From positions 1 through 12,472 of the forward strand of contig JADLAZ010000120.1 in the NCBI GenBank assembly GCA_020849725.1: DNA of 12,472 nucleotides. Direction: 5' to 3'. The DNA comes from Chloroflexota bacterium (GTDB lineage: Bacteria; Chloroflexota; Chloroflexia; Thermomicrobiales; JADLAZ01). Of the stretch, positions 1-6,247 are shown one piece after another. Each line of letters opens with the position of its first letter. Position 1 is the first letter of the stretch. Below the pieces are notes generated by a model. It worked only from the letters and a program-made list of their open reading frames with translations, was not told the origin of the DNA and made no database searches. The position numbers and the translations under genes are program-made.

Positions 1-56
1 CGCGTGCGGGCCGGCTCCATCATTGCCGCTGCCGGACTGCCTCCAGGCTCGACCAT
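1..56 (-). CDS. Possible 5' end of the next operon gene (thrB would fit), cut by the window edge
   Basis: On the minus strand an ATG at 56-54 is preceded by a strong purine-rich ribosome site (AGGGGGA) about 4 nt upstream and stays open to the edge, giving 18 codons that begin MVEPGGSPAAAMMEPAR. A second in-frame start pair (ATG ATG at about 23-18) also has a GGAGG some way upstream. No family motif is reached. The only reason to think of homoserine kinase is context: it would follow thrC in a threonine operon whose other enzymes are all present, and the fragment ends where the usual N-terminal strand of that kinase could start. The gap to thrC is 83 nt. This is a weak call: the product is unknown, and even the reading frame rests on the ribosome site alone. 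Confidence 0.3.
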   Translation of the reverse strand, partial: MVEPGGSPAAAMMEPART

Positions 57-139
57 GCATCCCCCTGTGGGAGTTCGGGTGCTGATCACGCCGTCGATGC
101 CACCGGCGCGCCGCCCGGCCGACCTGACGCCATTATCCG

Positions 140-1399
140 TCACAGCGCCGCCAGCAGCGACTCGACCGCGGCCAGCGTCGGCTCGACGACGACCGGTTGG
201 AAGGCGCCGCTGGTGTGAGCGCTCAGGTTGGCGTCCTGGTCTTTGAGCAGATGCCCGGTCAGGATGCCGACGACCGAGGCGCCAGCCGGCACGATCCCCG
301 CCCCGACGAGCTTGCGCAGCCCCGCCAGCGTCGCCGCCGACGCCGGCTCGCAGCCGATGCCAGCCCGGTCGATCGCCGCCTTCGCGGCCATGATCTCGGC
401 GTCAGTAACCTCCTCGACCACGCCATTCGTCAGCTCGACCGCGCGACGGGCACGAGCATAGCTCACCGGATCGCCGATCTGGATCGCCGTCGCCACCGTC
501 GCTGCCGTCACCGGCTGGTAGGTCGCCCAGCCGCCGCGGTAGGCGCGGTAGAACGGGTTAGCGCCGGCCGCCTGGATGACGCCGAGCCGGGGCAGGCGAT
601 CCAGCAGGCCGACCGCCTGCAGCTCCTCCAGCGCCTTGCCGACCGCACTGCAGTTGCCGAGGTTGCCTCCCGGCAGCACCAGCCAATCTGGTGCCTGCCA
701 ATTCAGCGCGTGCATGATGTCGAAGGCGATCGACTTCTGCCCTTCCAGCCGCCACGGGTTGAGCGAGTTGAGCAGGTAGACTCCGCCGCGCGACGCCACC
801 GCTTGCACCAGGCGCATCGCTGCGTCGAAGTCCCCCCTCACCTGGACGACCGTCGCCCCGTAGGCGACTGTCTGGCTGAGCTTGCCCATCGACAGCTTGC
901 CATCCGGCACAAACGTGAGGCCGGTCATGCCTGCCGCCGCCGCATACGCCGCGAGCGACGCCGACGTGTTGCCAGTCGAGGCGCAGGCGACGACGCGCGC
1001 CCCGACGCGGCGCGCGTGCGACACCGCCACGGTCATACCGCGGTCCTTGAATGACGCGGTCGGGTTCTCGCCCTCGTGTTTGAGCGCGAGCGATGCGATG
1101 CCGGCCCAATCGGCCAGCCGGCGGTCGTCGTACAGGTTGGTGTTGCCCTCCGGCTTGCTGACGATATCGTCGTCGGCGAAGTCGGCCACCAGCTCGCGAT
1201 AGCGCCAGACGCCACTGGCCAGGATGCCGCGCCGCTGGCACAGCCGGCCGTCGAAGGTTGCCCGCAGCATTTCCGGCTGGTGCCGGTGCAGTGGATGCAC
1301 CACATCTAGCAGGCCACCGCAGGTGCAGCGTGTGACGGCCTCGTCGACACCGTACATCCGGCCGCAGAGCATGCAGCGCACCGCCACCTCGTTCTCCAC
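140..1399 (-). CDS. thrC: Threonine synthase with N-terminal zinc-ribbon
   Basis: PLP-dependent enzyme converting O-phosphohomoserine to threonine and phosphate, the last step of the pathway. The 419-residue product starts with a small cysteine cluster (C9, C12, C25, C27; CxxC then CxC) resembling a zinc ribbon, as in many thermophile and archaeal threonine synthases. The fold-type II PLP core follows: the Schiff-base lysine is K118 in NPTASFKDRG, the phosphate-binding stretch is ASTGNTSAS (about 140-148), and a glycine-rich loop PGGNLGN lies around residue 245. The start is a GTG at 1399-1397 with a GGGAG about ten bases upstream; length is normal for the short (about 400 residue) class. It is the fourth gene of the operon, 55 nt after asd. 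Cysteate or diaminopropionate-forming relatives share the fold, but the operon context settles on threonine synthase. Confidence 0.95.
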   Translation of the reverse strand: MENEVAVRCMLCGRMYGVDEAVTRCTCGGLLDVVHPLHRHQPEMLRATFDGRLCQRRGILASGVWRYRELVADFADDDIVSKPEGNTNLYDDRRLADWAGIASLALKHEGENPTASFKDRGMTVAVSHARRVGARVVACASTGNTSASLAAYAAAAGMTGLTFVPDGKLSMGKLSQTVAYGATVVQVRGDFDAAMRLVQAVASRGGVYLLNSLNPWRLEGQKSIAFDIMHALNWQAPDWLVLPGGNLGNCSAVGKALEELQAVGLLDRLPRLGVIQAAGANPFYRAYRGGWATYQPVTAATVATAIQIGDPVSYARARRAVELTNGVVEEVTDAEIMAAKAAIDRAGIGCEPASAATLAGLRKLVGAGIVPAGASVVGILTGHLLKDQDANLSAHTSGAFQPVVVEPTLAAVESLLAAL

Positions 1400-1454
1400 C
1401 GTTGCCTACTCCCTGTCGCGCCGCGTGGTCGCGCCGACGGCCAGTCGCCGGCCG

Positions 1455-2507
1455 CTACAGATAGCCATCGACCTTCAACAGCTCGGCATTGAGGATGGAC
1501 GCCCCGGCCGCGCCACGGATGGTGTTGTGGCCAAGCAGCACGAAGGCGTAATCCAACACCGGGCATGGCCGCAGGCGTCCGATGACGGTCGCCATGCCGC
1601 GCTCAGTCAGGCGGTCGAGGACCGGCTGCGGCCGGTCGGGCTGGGTGAGGACGACGATCGGCCTGGCCGGGGCGCTGGGCAGGCCCACCTGCTGTGGCCG
1701 GGCGCGGAATTCGGCCAGCGCCGCCGCCACCTCATCGATGGCCGCCGGCCGGCGCAGCGCCAGCGACACCGACTCGGTGTGACCGTCACGAACGGCCACG
1801 CGCGTGCAGGTGGCGCTGACCGCAAAGTCTGCGTCGACGAACTGCTCGCCCTGGAGCGCGCCAAGCAGCTTGCGCGGCTCGGTCGCCACTTTCTGCTCCT
1901 CGCCGCCGATGTACGGGAACACATTGTCGACCGCGTCGAGCGAGGCCACGCCGGGATAGCCCGCGCCCGACAGCGCTTGCAGCGTCGTGACGATCATTGC
2001 TCGCAGGCCGAACGCATCGCACAGCGGCTTCAACGCCAGGGTCAGGTGGATCGTCGTGCAATTGGGGTTCGTGACCAGCAACCCGTCGCGCCAACCGCGC
2101 CGGCGGCGCTGGTGGTGGATCATCGCCGCATGGTCGGGGTTGACCTCAGGGATCATCAGCGGCACGTCGGCATCCATCCGGTGGTTACTGGCATTGCTGA
2201 ACACGGCGTGCCCAGCCGCCGCCAGCCGCTCCTCGACCGGGCCAGCGACGTCGCTCGGCAGCGCCGAGAAGACGATTCGGCTGTCCAGTCGGTCGTCTAA
2301 GCCCCTCAGCACCAGGCGCTCGACGGCCGCCGGCGGGCCAGCACTAATCTTCCAGGACACCGCATCGCCGTAGATGCGGCCGGCCGACCGATCCGACGCG
2401 ACGACCTCCGTCACCTCGAACCAGGGGTGGCCGTCAAGCAACTCGACAAACCGTTGGCCGACGGCGCCGGTCGCGCCGAGCACCGCGACTGCCTGCTTCT
2501 CTGCCAT
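1455..2507 (-). CDS. asd: Aspartate-semialdehyde dehydrogenase (archaeal/fungal-like branch)
   Basis: Reduces aspartyl-4-phosphate with NADPH to aspartate semialdehyde, the branch point to lysine, threonine and methionine. The 350-residue product opens with the nucleotide-binding motif VLGATGAVGQ (9-18). The catalytic cysteine is C150 in TNPNCTT, and the acid/base histidine is probably H243 in DGHTESV. The NPNCTT context and the C-terminal block HNTIRGAAGAS are typical of the archaeal/fungal-like subfamily rather than the E. coli type. The ATG at 2507 was chosen because GGGGAGGA lies about 7 nt upstream; a TTG at 2528 is in frame but would place that ribosome site inside the gene. It lies 80 nt after lysC (59 nt if the TTG were used) and 55 nt before thrC. 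Confidence 0.95.
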   Translation of the reverse strand: MAEKQAVAVLGATGAVGQRFVELLDGHPWFEVTEVVASDRSAGRIYGDAVSWKISAGPPAAVERLVLRGLDDRLDSRIVFSALPSDVAGPVEERLAAAGHAVFSNASNHRMDADVPLMIPEVNPDHAAMIHHQRRRRGWRDGLLVTNPNCTTIHLTLALKPLCDAFGLRAMIVTTLQALSGAGYPGVASLDAVDNVFPYIGGEEQKVATEPRKLLGALQGEQFVDADFAVSATCTRVAVRDGHTESVSLALRRPAAIDEVAAALAEFRARPQQVGLPSAPARPIVVLTQPDRPQPVLDRLTERGMATVIGRLRPCPVLDYAFVLLGHNTIRGAAGASILNAELLKVDGYL

Positions 2508-2587
2508 GGTCGTTCCTCCCCGTGCCAACCGGCGAAGGATTCACCGGCCCGCACCGCGCACCAGCCAGTGCGCGCTGTTGTTCGATT

Positions 2588-4015
2588 CTATCGGGCCTGG
2601 TCAGCCATGACGAGCGACGAGCGACCCAGGACGAGCTCGTCGTGCAGCAGTTGCACCGCTCGTCGCTCGTCAGCGGCATGCACGGCAAACGAAATGTTTA
2701 GCTCCGAGCTGCCCTGGGCGATCGCGATGATGTTGACCTGGCTCCGGCCCAGCGCGCTGAAGACGCGGCCGGCCACGCCTGGTGTGCCGCGCATGCCCGC
2801 GCCGACGACCGCCAGCACCGACACGTCGCGCAGCACCGTTACTGCCTCCAGGTCGCCCTGGGCCAACTCCGCAGCGAACTCCTGCTGCAGATCGCGCACG
2901 AGTTGGTCGGCCACGTCTTCGTTGACGACGAAGCAGACGTTATGCTCGGACGACGACTGGCTGATCATGAACAGGTTGGCGTTGCGCCGGGCGACGCTGG
3001 TGAACACGCGGGCAACGATACTCGGGCCGCCCAGCAGTCCGGCGCCGGTTACGGTGATCATGCCTGTCAGGCGAATGCTGGTGATGGCCTTGCTGACGGT
3101 TGGCGCCGCCTCCTCACCCGGACCGATCAGCGTGCCGGCATCGTCCGGCGCGAACGTGTTCTTGATCCAAATGGGGATACGGCCCTGAACCGCCGGAATG
3201 ATTGTGCGCGGGTGGATCACCTTCGCACCGTAGTACGACAGCTCGGCCGCCTCGGCATACGACAGTCGCGGCAGCGTCCGCGCGTCCGGCACGATGCGCG
3301 GGTCGGCCGACATGACACCCGGCACGTCGGTCCAGATCCAGATCTCGGCGGCGCCGAGCGCGCCACCGATGATGCTGGCTGAGTAGTCCGATCCGCCGCG
3401 CCCCAGCGTCGTGACTGCCCCTTCGGCGGTGGCGCCGATGAAGCCGGTGACGACCGGCACAACGCCGGCATCGATCAGCGGCCGCAGGACCGCCTCGGCG
3501 CGAGTCCGCGTTGCCGCCAACTGTGGGTTGGCTGCGCCGAAGTGGCCGTCCGTCACGACGACGTCGGTCGCGCTGATGGGTTCGGCAGGGATCCCCTGGT
3601 CGCGCAGCACGCCGGCCACGATCAACGCGGAGCAGCGCTCGCCAGTGGCGGCCACCGCGTCGAGTGATCGTGGGCTTAACTCCCCGAGGAAGACGATGCC
3701 GGTGCACGACCGGCGCAGGCGCGCCAGCAGTGCCGCCACTTTCACCGATACATCAGCGCGGATGACCGGGTCGCTGATGGCGCCGTCGATAGCCGTGCGA
3801 TGGATCTCGCTCAAGCGGCGCAGATTGCCTCGCACGGTGTCGCGGTCGCTGGCGCCGGCCGCCTGGGCTGTCGCCAGCAGCAGGTCGGTGACCTTTGTGA
3901 TAGCCGATACGACGACTACCGGGCGGCGCGCGTAGTGCGCAGCGACGATGCGCGCCGCTGCCACAATCTGGTCGGCGCCGCCGACCGAGGTTCCCCCGAA
4001 TTTCATTACCAACAT
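2588..4015 (-). CDS. lysC: Monofunctional aspartate kinase with tandem ACT domains
   Basis: Phosphorylates aspartate to aspartyl-4-phosphate, the committed step of the family. The 475-residue product carries the kinase signature KFGGTSVGG at 5-13, the nucleotide-binding stretch GRGGSDYSAS at 205-214 and TDVPGVMSADPR at 229-240. The tail holds two ACT domains: about 313-365 (with GGPSIVARVF and ISQSSSEHN) and about 398-460 (with GTPGVAGRVF and IAQGSSELN). This is the long form, like the kinase half of ThrA or plant and archaeal enzymes, and not the roughly 405-residue Bacillus/Corynebacterium type with an internal start. Both ACT domains look intact, so allosteric inhibition, probably by threonine and/or lysine, is expected. 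The start at ATG 4015 has GGAGAGGG upstream; ATG at 4006 (MKFGGTS) is an alternative. The symbol is by function; thrA would also be defensible. Confidence 0.93.
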   Translation of the reverse strand: MLVMKFGGTSVGGADQIVAAARIVAAHYARRPVVVVSAITKVTDLLLATAQAAGASDRDTVRGNLRRLSEIHRTAIDGAISDPVIRADVSVKVAALLARLRRSCTGIVFLGELSPRSLDAVAATGERCSALIVAGVLRDQGIPAEPISATDVVVTDGHFGAANPQLAATRTRAEAVLRPLIDAGVVPVVTGFIGATAEGAVTTLGRGGSDYSASIIGGALGAAEIWIWTDVPGVMSADPRIVPDARTLPRLSYAEAAELSYYGAKVIHPRTIIPAVQGRIPIWIKNTFAPDDAGTLIGPGEEAAPTVSKAITSIRLTGMITVTGAGLLGGPSIVARVFTSVARRNANLFMISQSSSEHNVCFVVNEDVADQLVRDLQQEFAAELAQGDLEAVTVLRDVSVLAVVGAGMRGTPGVAGRVFSALGRSQVNIIAIAQGSSELNISFAVHAADERRAVQLLHDELVLGRSSLVMADQAR

Positions 4016-4067
4016 GCGGTACCGTCCCTCTCCTTTCCGACCGGCAGGCCAGGCCGTAACTGCCCGC

Positions 4068-5348
4068 CTACGGCTCGATGCGCAAGATCGTCGTCGGGCC
4101 GGCAGCCGCCAACGGCGCTACCGCAGCGATAACGGCCGCGGCCCGCCCAGCCGGGATGGCCCCGGTGACGATCACCAGGTCCAGCCCGCCGGGCCGGGGC
4201 ATCGCGGTCAGGCTGACCAGACCGCTCGGGCCAAGGGCTGCCTCGGCGAATGGTCGGGCGCGGTCGGCGGCGCTGGCGTCGTCGATGGGCACGCGCACGT
4301 AGTGCGGCGACGCCGTCTCGACGCCGGTATGCACCGGCGCGAGTGGTCCAGTCGTCGGAGCCAGCAGCGGGTCTGGGCCACTGCCGACAATGACCGCCGC
4401 TACGTCGCCGAGTATGGCGCTGGCGGTCGGTCCCGGACCGGCGCCGCGGCCGGATAGGAGGACGCGGCCGACCAGGTCGCCGTCGAACTGAATAGCATTG
4501 AATACGCCGCTGACGCCAGCCAGCAAGTCACTTTTCGGCACCAGCACCGGCGCGACACTGGCGCTGATATCACTGCCGTCACGCCGAGCCACCGCCAGCA
4601 GCTTGACGGCGTGGTCGAGCGCGGCTGCCTGGTGGAAGTCGGCAGCCTGCAACCCGGTGATGCCCTGCCGGCCAATCTGGTCGGGATGGATGTCCTGCCC
4701 GAAGCACAGCGTTGCCAGCACGGCCAGCTTGTAGACCGCGTCGTGCCCCTCGACGTCGGCGGTCGGGTCTGGCTCAGCGTAACCGAGTTGCTGCGCGGCG
4801 GCCAGCGACTCATCGTAGCCGCGGCCATACTCGGCCATGCTGGTCAGGATGTAATTAGTCGTTCCATTGATGATCGCTCGGACTTGTGTTATGCGATTGG
4901 TGCCGATCAGTCCACGCAGTCCGGCCATGACCGGAATGCCGCCGCCGACGCTGGCCTCGAAGCGGAGCTGGACGCCGCGCTCGCGCGCCAGCGCGTAGAG
5001 CCGCGGGCCCTGCTTGGCCAGCAACTCCTTGTTCGCCGTGACAACATGCTGGCCGGCGTTCAAGGCGCGGGCGACATAGTCCGCAGCCGGCTGCTCGCCG
5101 CCCATCACCTCGACGACGATGTCGATCGTCGGGTTACCGATGATGTGGTTCGGGTCGGTCGTCAGCAATTCCGGCGCGACCCCGACCGACCGCGGCCGGT
5201 CGGGGTCGCGCACCAGGATGCCACCCACTTCGACCGGTCCGCCGCTCGCCCGCCCGAGCGACGCCTGAGCCGTGCCCTGGATCGCCGCCAGCACGCCGCC
5301 GCCGACCGTGCCTAGCCCGAGCAGGCCGATCCGCCCTCGCGCCGCCAT
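4068..5348 (-). CDS. hom: Homoserine dehydrogenase, first gene of the threonine operon
   Basis: Reduces aspartate semialdehyde to homoserine with NAD(P)H, committing flux to threonine and methionine. The 426-residue product has a Rossmann motif GLGTVGGGV (11-19), the catalytic block TANKELLAKQG (104-114), EASVGGGIPV (131-140), the signature IINGTTNYIL (159-168) and EPDPTADVEGHDAVYK (192-207). The C-terminal part (about 349-426) aligns with the usual ACT domain in position but lacks the PGVLA-like glycine loop, having ASAADRARPF instead. The start is ATG 5348, where AGGAGGAGG ends 5 nt upstream and the protein begins MAARGRIGLLG; the open frame continues upstream to 5543, but that part is the T-box leader and is arginine-rich non-protein-like sequence. 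The kinase gene follows after 52 nt. Control is by the T-box leader just upstream. Confidence 0.95.
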   Translation of the reverse strand: MAARGRIGLLGLGTVGGGVLAAIQGTAQASLGRASGGPVEVGGILVRDPDRPRSVGVAPELLTTDPNHIIGNPTIDIVVEVMGGEQPAADYVARALNAGQHVVTANKELLAKQGPRLYALARERGVQLRFEASVGGGIPVMAGLRGLIGTNRITQVRAIINGTTNYILTSMAEYGRGYDESLAAAQQLGYAEPDPTADVEGHDAVYKLAVLATLCFGQDIHPDQIGRQGITGLQAADFHQAAALDHAVKLLAVARRDGSDISASVAPVLVPKSDLLAGVSGVFNAIQFDGDLVGRVLLSGRGAGPGPTASAILGDVAAVIVGSGPDPLLAPTTGPLAPVHTGVETASPHYVRVPIDDASAADRARPFAEAALGPSGLVSLTAMPRPGGLDLVIVTGAIPAGRAAAVIAAVAPLAAAGPTTILRIEP

Positions 5349-5353
5349 CGTCG

Positions 5354-5362
5354 CCTCCTCCT
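5354..5362 (-). promoter_or_regulatory. hom ribosome binding site, possibly masked by the T-box leader
   Basis: On the minus strand AGGAGGAGG precedes the hom ATG by 5 nt and fixes the start. The overlapping pentamer CAGGA (5363-5359) is complementary to TCCTG (5433-5429), which is the 3' strand of the T-box antiterminator-like helix. This allows an off state in which the ribosome site is paired. The pairing is short and is my inference. Confidence 0.6.
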
Positions 5363-5426
5363 GGCAGGCCCGCCTCACGACCGCCCGCCACGTCTCGCTG
5401 CTGAATACCACACACCGCCGCGATCG

Positions 5427-5690
5427 TTCAGGACGAAAGCGGCAGCTTCCGCGGTTCCACCTGCGTTGGCCCCGTGGCGGGACCCGCTCCGGCCGGCCGG
5501 TGCGACCAGCGCGCCGACGGCAACCCCTTAACGCGGGGGACACGGCTGGGCCTACTGGGAGACCGTTCGGCCAGCGGCTCGGGAGGGGTTTTCGACGCTC
5601 CAGACCTACAGGGCCGCTCGCAGTCGGTGGCGGCCGATTCCTGGGTAGCGGACGTGCGTCTACTCGTCTCCGTCAGTGCCGATGAGGGCT
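5427..5690 (-). ncRNA. T-box leader (tRNA-Thr sensing riboswitch) of hom
   Basis: Read on the minus strand. The conserved T-box sequence AGGTGGAACCGCGG is at 5462-5449, followed by CTTTCGTCCTG. It folds as an antiterminator-like element: CAGG (5463-5460) with CCTG (5432-5429), the seven-base bulge TGGAACC, then CGGAAG (5451-5446) with CTTTCG (5439-5434). Stem I is also readable. AGTA (5664-5661) faces GAA (5593-5591) in a loop-E arrangement, flanked by GACGC (5660-5656) with GCGTC (5598-5594) above and GGAG with CTCC (5585-5582) below; TGA/GAG kink-turn bases and CGGC/GCCG lie beneath. The specifier codon right after GAAA is ACC (5589-5587), which is threonine. A distal hairpin GGCCGC/GCGGCC caps Stem I. 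A Stem II candidate GGCC-GAA...AGTA-GGCC (about 5572-5549), a CCCC/GGGG hairpin (5538-5524) and a Stem III candidate (about 5494-5467) fill the middle. The TGGA base fits a tRNA with discriminator U. No U-tract follows, so control of translation is more likely than transcription attenuation. Confidence 0.9.
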
Positions 5691-5729
5691 GAGTTGTGCG
5701 GCCGCGACGCGTTGCCGCGTGCCACGCCG

Positions 5730-5758
5730 ATCATAGGCGGCTGGCCCGCGACTGTCAA
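5730..5758 (-). promoter_or_regulatory. Sigma-70 type promoter of the hom-lysC-asd-thrC operon
   Basis: On the minus strand TTGACA (5758-5753), a 17-nt spacer and TATGAT (5735-5730) match the housekeeping consensus at 11 of 12 positions. The start point would be near 5723, about 40 nt before the first recognisable T-box helix and about 375 nt before the hom ATG. This position is just where a T-box promoter should lie. Confidence 0.85.
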
Positions 5759-5803
5759 CCCACCCACGTCCGTGTTCGCTGCAGGCAGAACCTTCTTGAT
5801 CGA

Positions 5804-5833
5804 TTGGTTCCGCCACGCTGCTGGTGGTACACT
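5804..5833 (+). promoter_or_regulatory. Candidate promoter of the glmS transcript
   Basis: On the plus strand TTGGTT (5804-5809), an 18-nt spacer and TACACT (5828-5833) make a moderate sigma-70 match. Transcription would start near 5840, about 70 nt before the ribozyme cleavage site, giving a short 5' fragment after cleavage. It is divergent from the operon promoter, with about 45 bp between the two -35 elements. The call is by eye and by position. Confidence 0.5.
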
Positions 5834-5910
5834 CGCGCTGCCGGGCGCGATGGGCGATCGGCGATGGTGCGAAATGCAGTCCAACGTGCGACGAGGGGTA
5901 GTCTTCAGCA

Positions 5911-6071
5911 AGCGCCGGGACGCGCCGCGGGTGTGACCACACGACACGCGGGGCGTTGACGAGGTGGAGGCGGATCGAGGCATTCGGCGGGTCGCCTCCC
6001 GGCCTAGCACAGTCGTCACGGGGCGGCAAACCGGTGCGGTCACGCACCGACAATTTCGTCCTCGACGTGCT
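5911..6071 (+). ncRNA. glmS ribozyme-riboswitch
   Basis: Self-cleaving RNA that uses glucosamine-6-phosphate as cofactor and lowers glmS expression when this product builds up. The sequence shows the conserved core in order. The cleavage site is A5911/G5912 in AGCGCC. A GC-rich P1 hairpin follows, with ACGC...GGCGT at its base (from 5920). Next come TTGACGAGG (5956-5964), ATCGA (5974-5978) and TCGGCGG (5984-5990), enclosed by GGAGGCG (5966-5972) with CGCCTCC (5993-5999). P3 is AGCACaGTCG (6006-6015) with CGACGTGCT (6063-6071). GGCAAACC (6025-6032) leads to P4, CGGTGCG (6032-6038) with CGCACCG (6043-6049) and a GTCA loop. These match the order and spacing of known Bacillus and Thermoanaerobacter glmS ribozymes, with different stem sequences, and the downstream gene is glmS. 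Confidence 0.93.
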
Positions 6072-6247
6072 CCCCTTCCGTCAGCGAGTCGGCTGACAGC
6101 GTGGCCCACGGGCCACGGCTCTCACGTTCAGTCGGCACCGACCGGTCTGGTCGGGTGCGCCATCTGAGCGTCACCAGGCACGCGGGTGCGACCGGCCGTG
6201 GGCGGCGGCGGGTAGCAGTTGTCTCGTGGCCAGCAAGGGGAAACATC
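6072..6247 (+). other. Hairpin-rich spacer between ribozyme and glmS start
   Basis: This 176-nt stretch has no convincing gene. Three hairpins follow each other: GTCAGC/GCTGAC (6080-6085 with 6092-6097), CGTGGCC/GGCCACG (6100-6106 with 6111-6117, loop CACG) and GCACCGACC with GGTCGGGTGC (6135-6143 with 6149-6158, one bulged G, loop GGTCT). None is followed by a run of T, so they do not look like intrinsic terminators. They could protect or shape the 5' end of the processed mRNA; that is speculation. The glmS ribosome site AAGGGG lies at 6235-6240, 7 nt before the GTG. Confidence 0.5.

Noticed and set aside
197..2300. Long plus-strand open frames opposite thrC and asd (up to 358 codons)
   Set aside because: They are antisense shadows of clear enzymes, rich in Arg, Gln and His, with no recognisable family.
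5349..5543. N-terminal extension of homoserine dehydrogenase by 65 residues
   Set aside because: The strong ribosome site sits before ATG 5348, the added residues are arginine-rich and without similarity to the family, and the DNA is the T-box leader.
5588..5590. Specifier codon AAC (asparagine) by a one-base shift in the T-box
   Set aside because: Counting from GAAA as in the well-known glyQS leader puts the codon at ACC, which also agrees with the threonine operon.
5660..6109. Open frames of 126-149 codons on the minus strand across the intergenic region, and shorter ones on the plus strand
   Set aside because: They cover both promoters, part of the T-box and the ribozyme, lack ribosome sites and read as low-complexity arginine/serine-rich protein, as expected from GC-rich DNA.
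6101..6247. N-terminal extension of GlmS
   Set aside because: Cysteine must follow the initiator methionine for glutaminase activity; GTG 6248 with AAGGGG upstream gives that.
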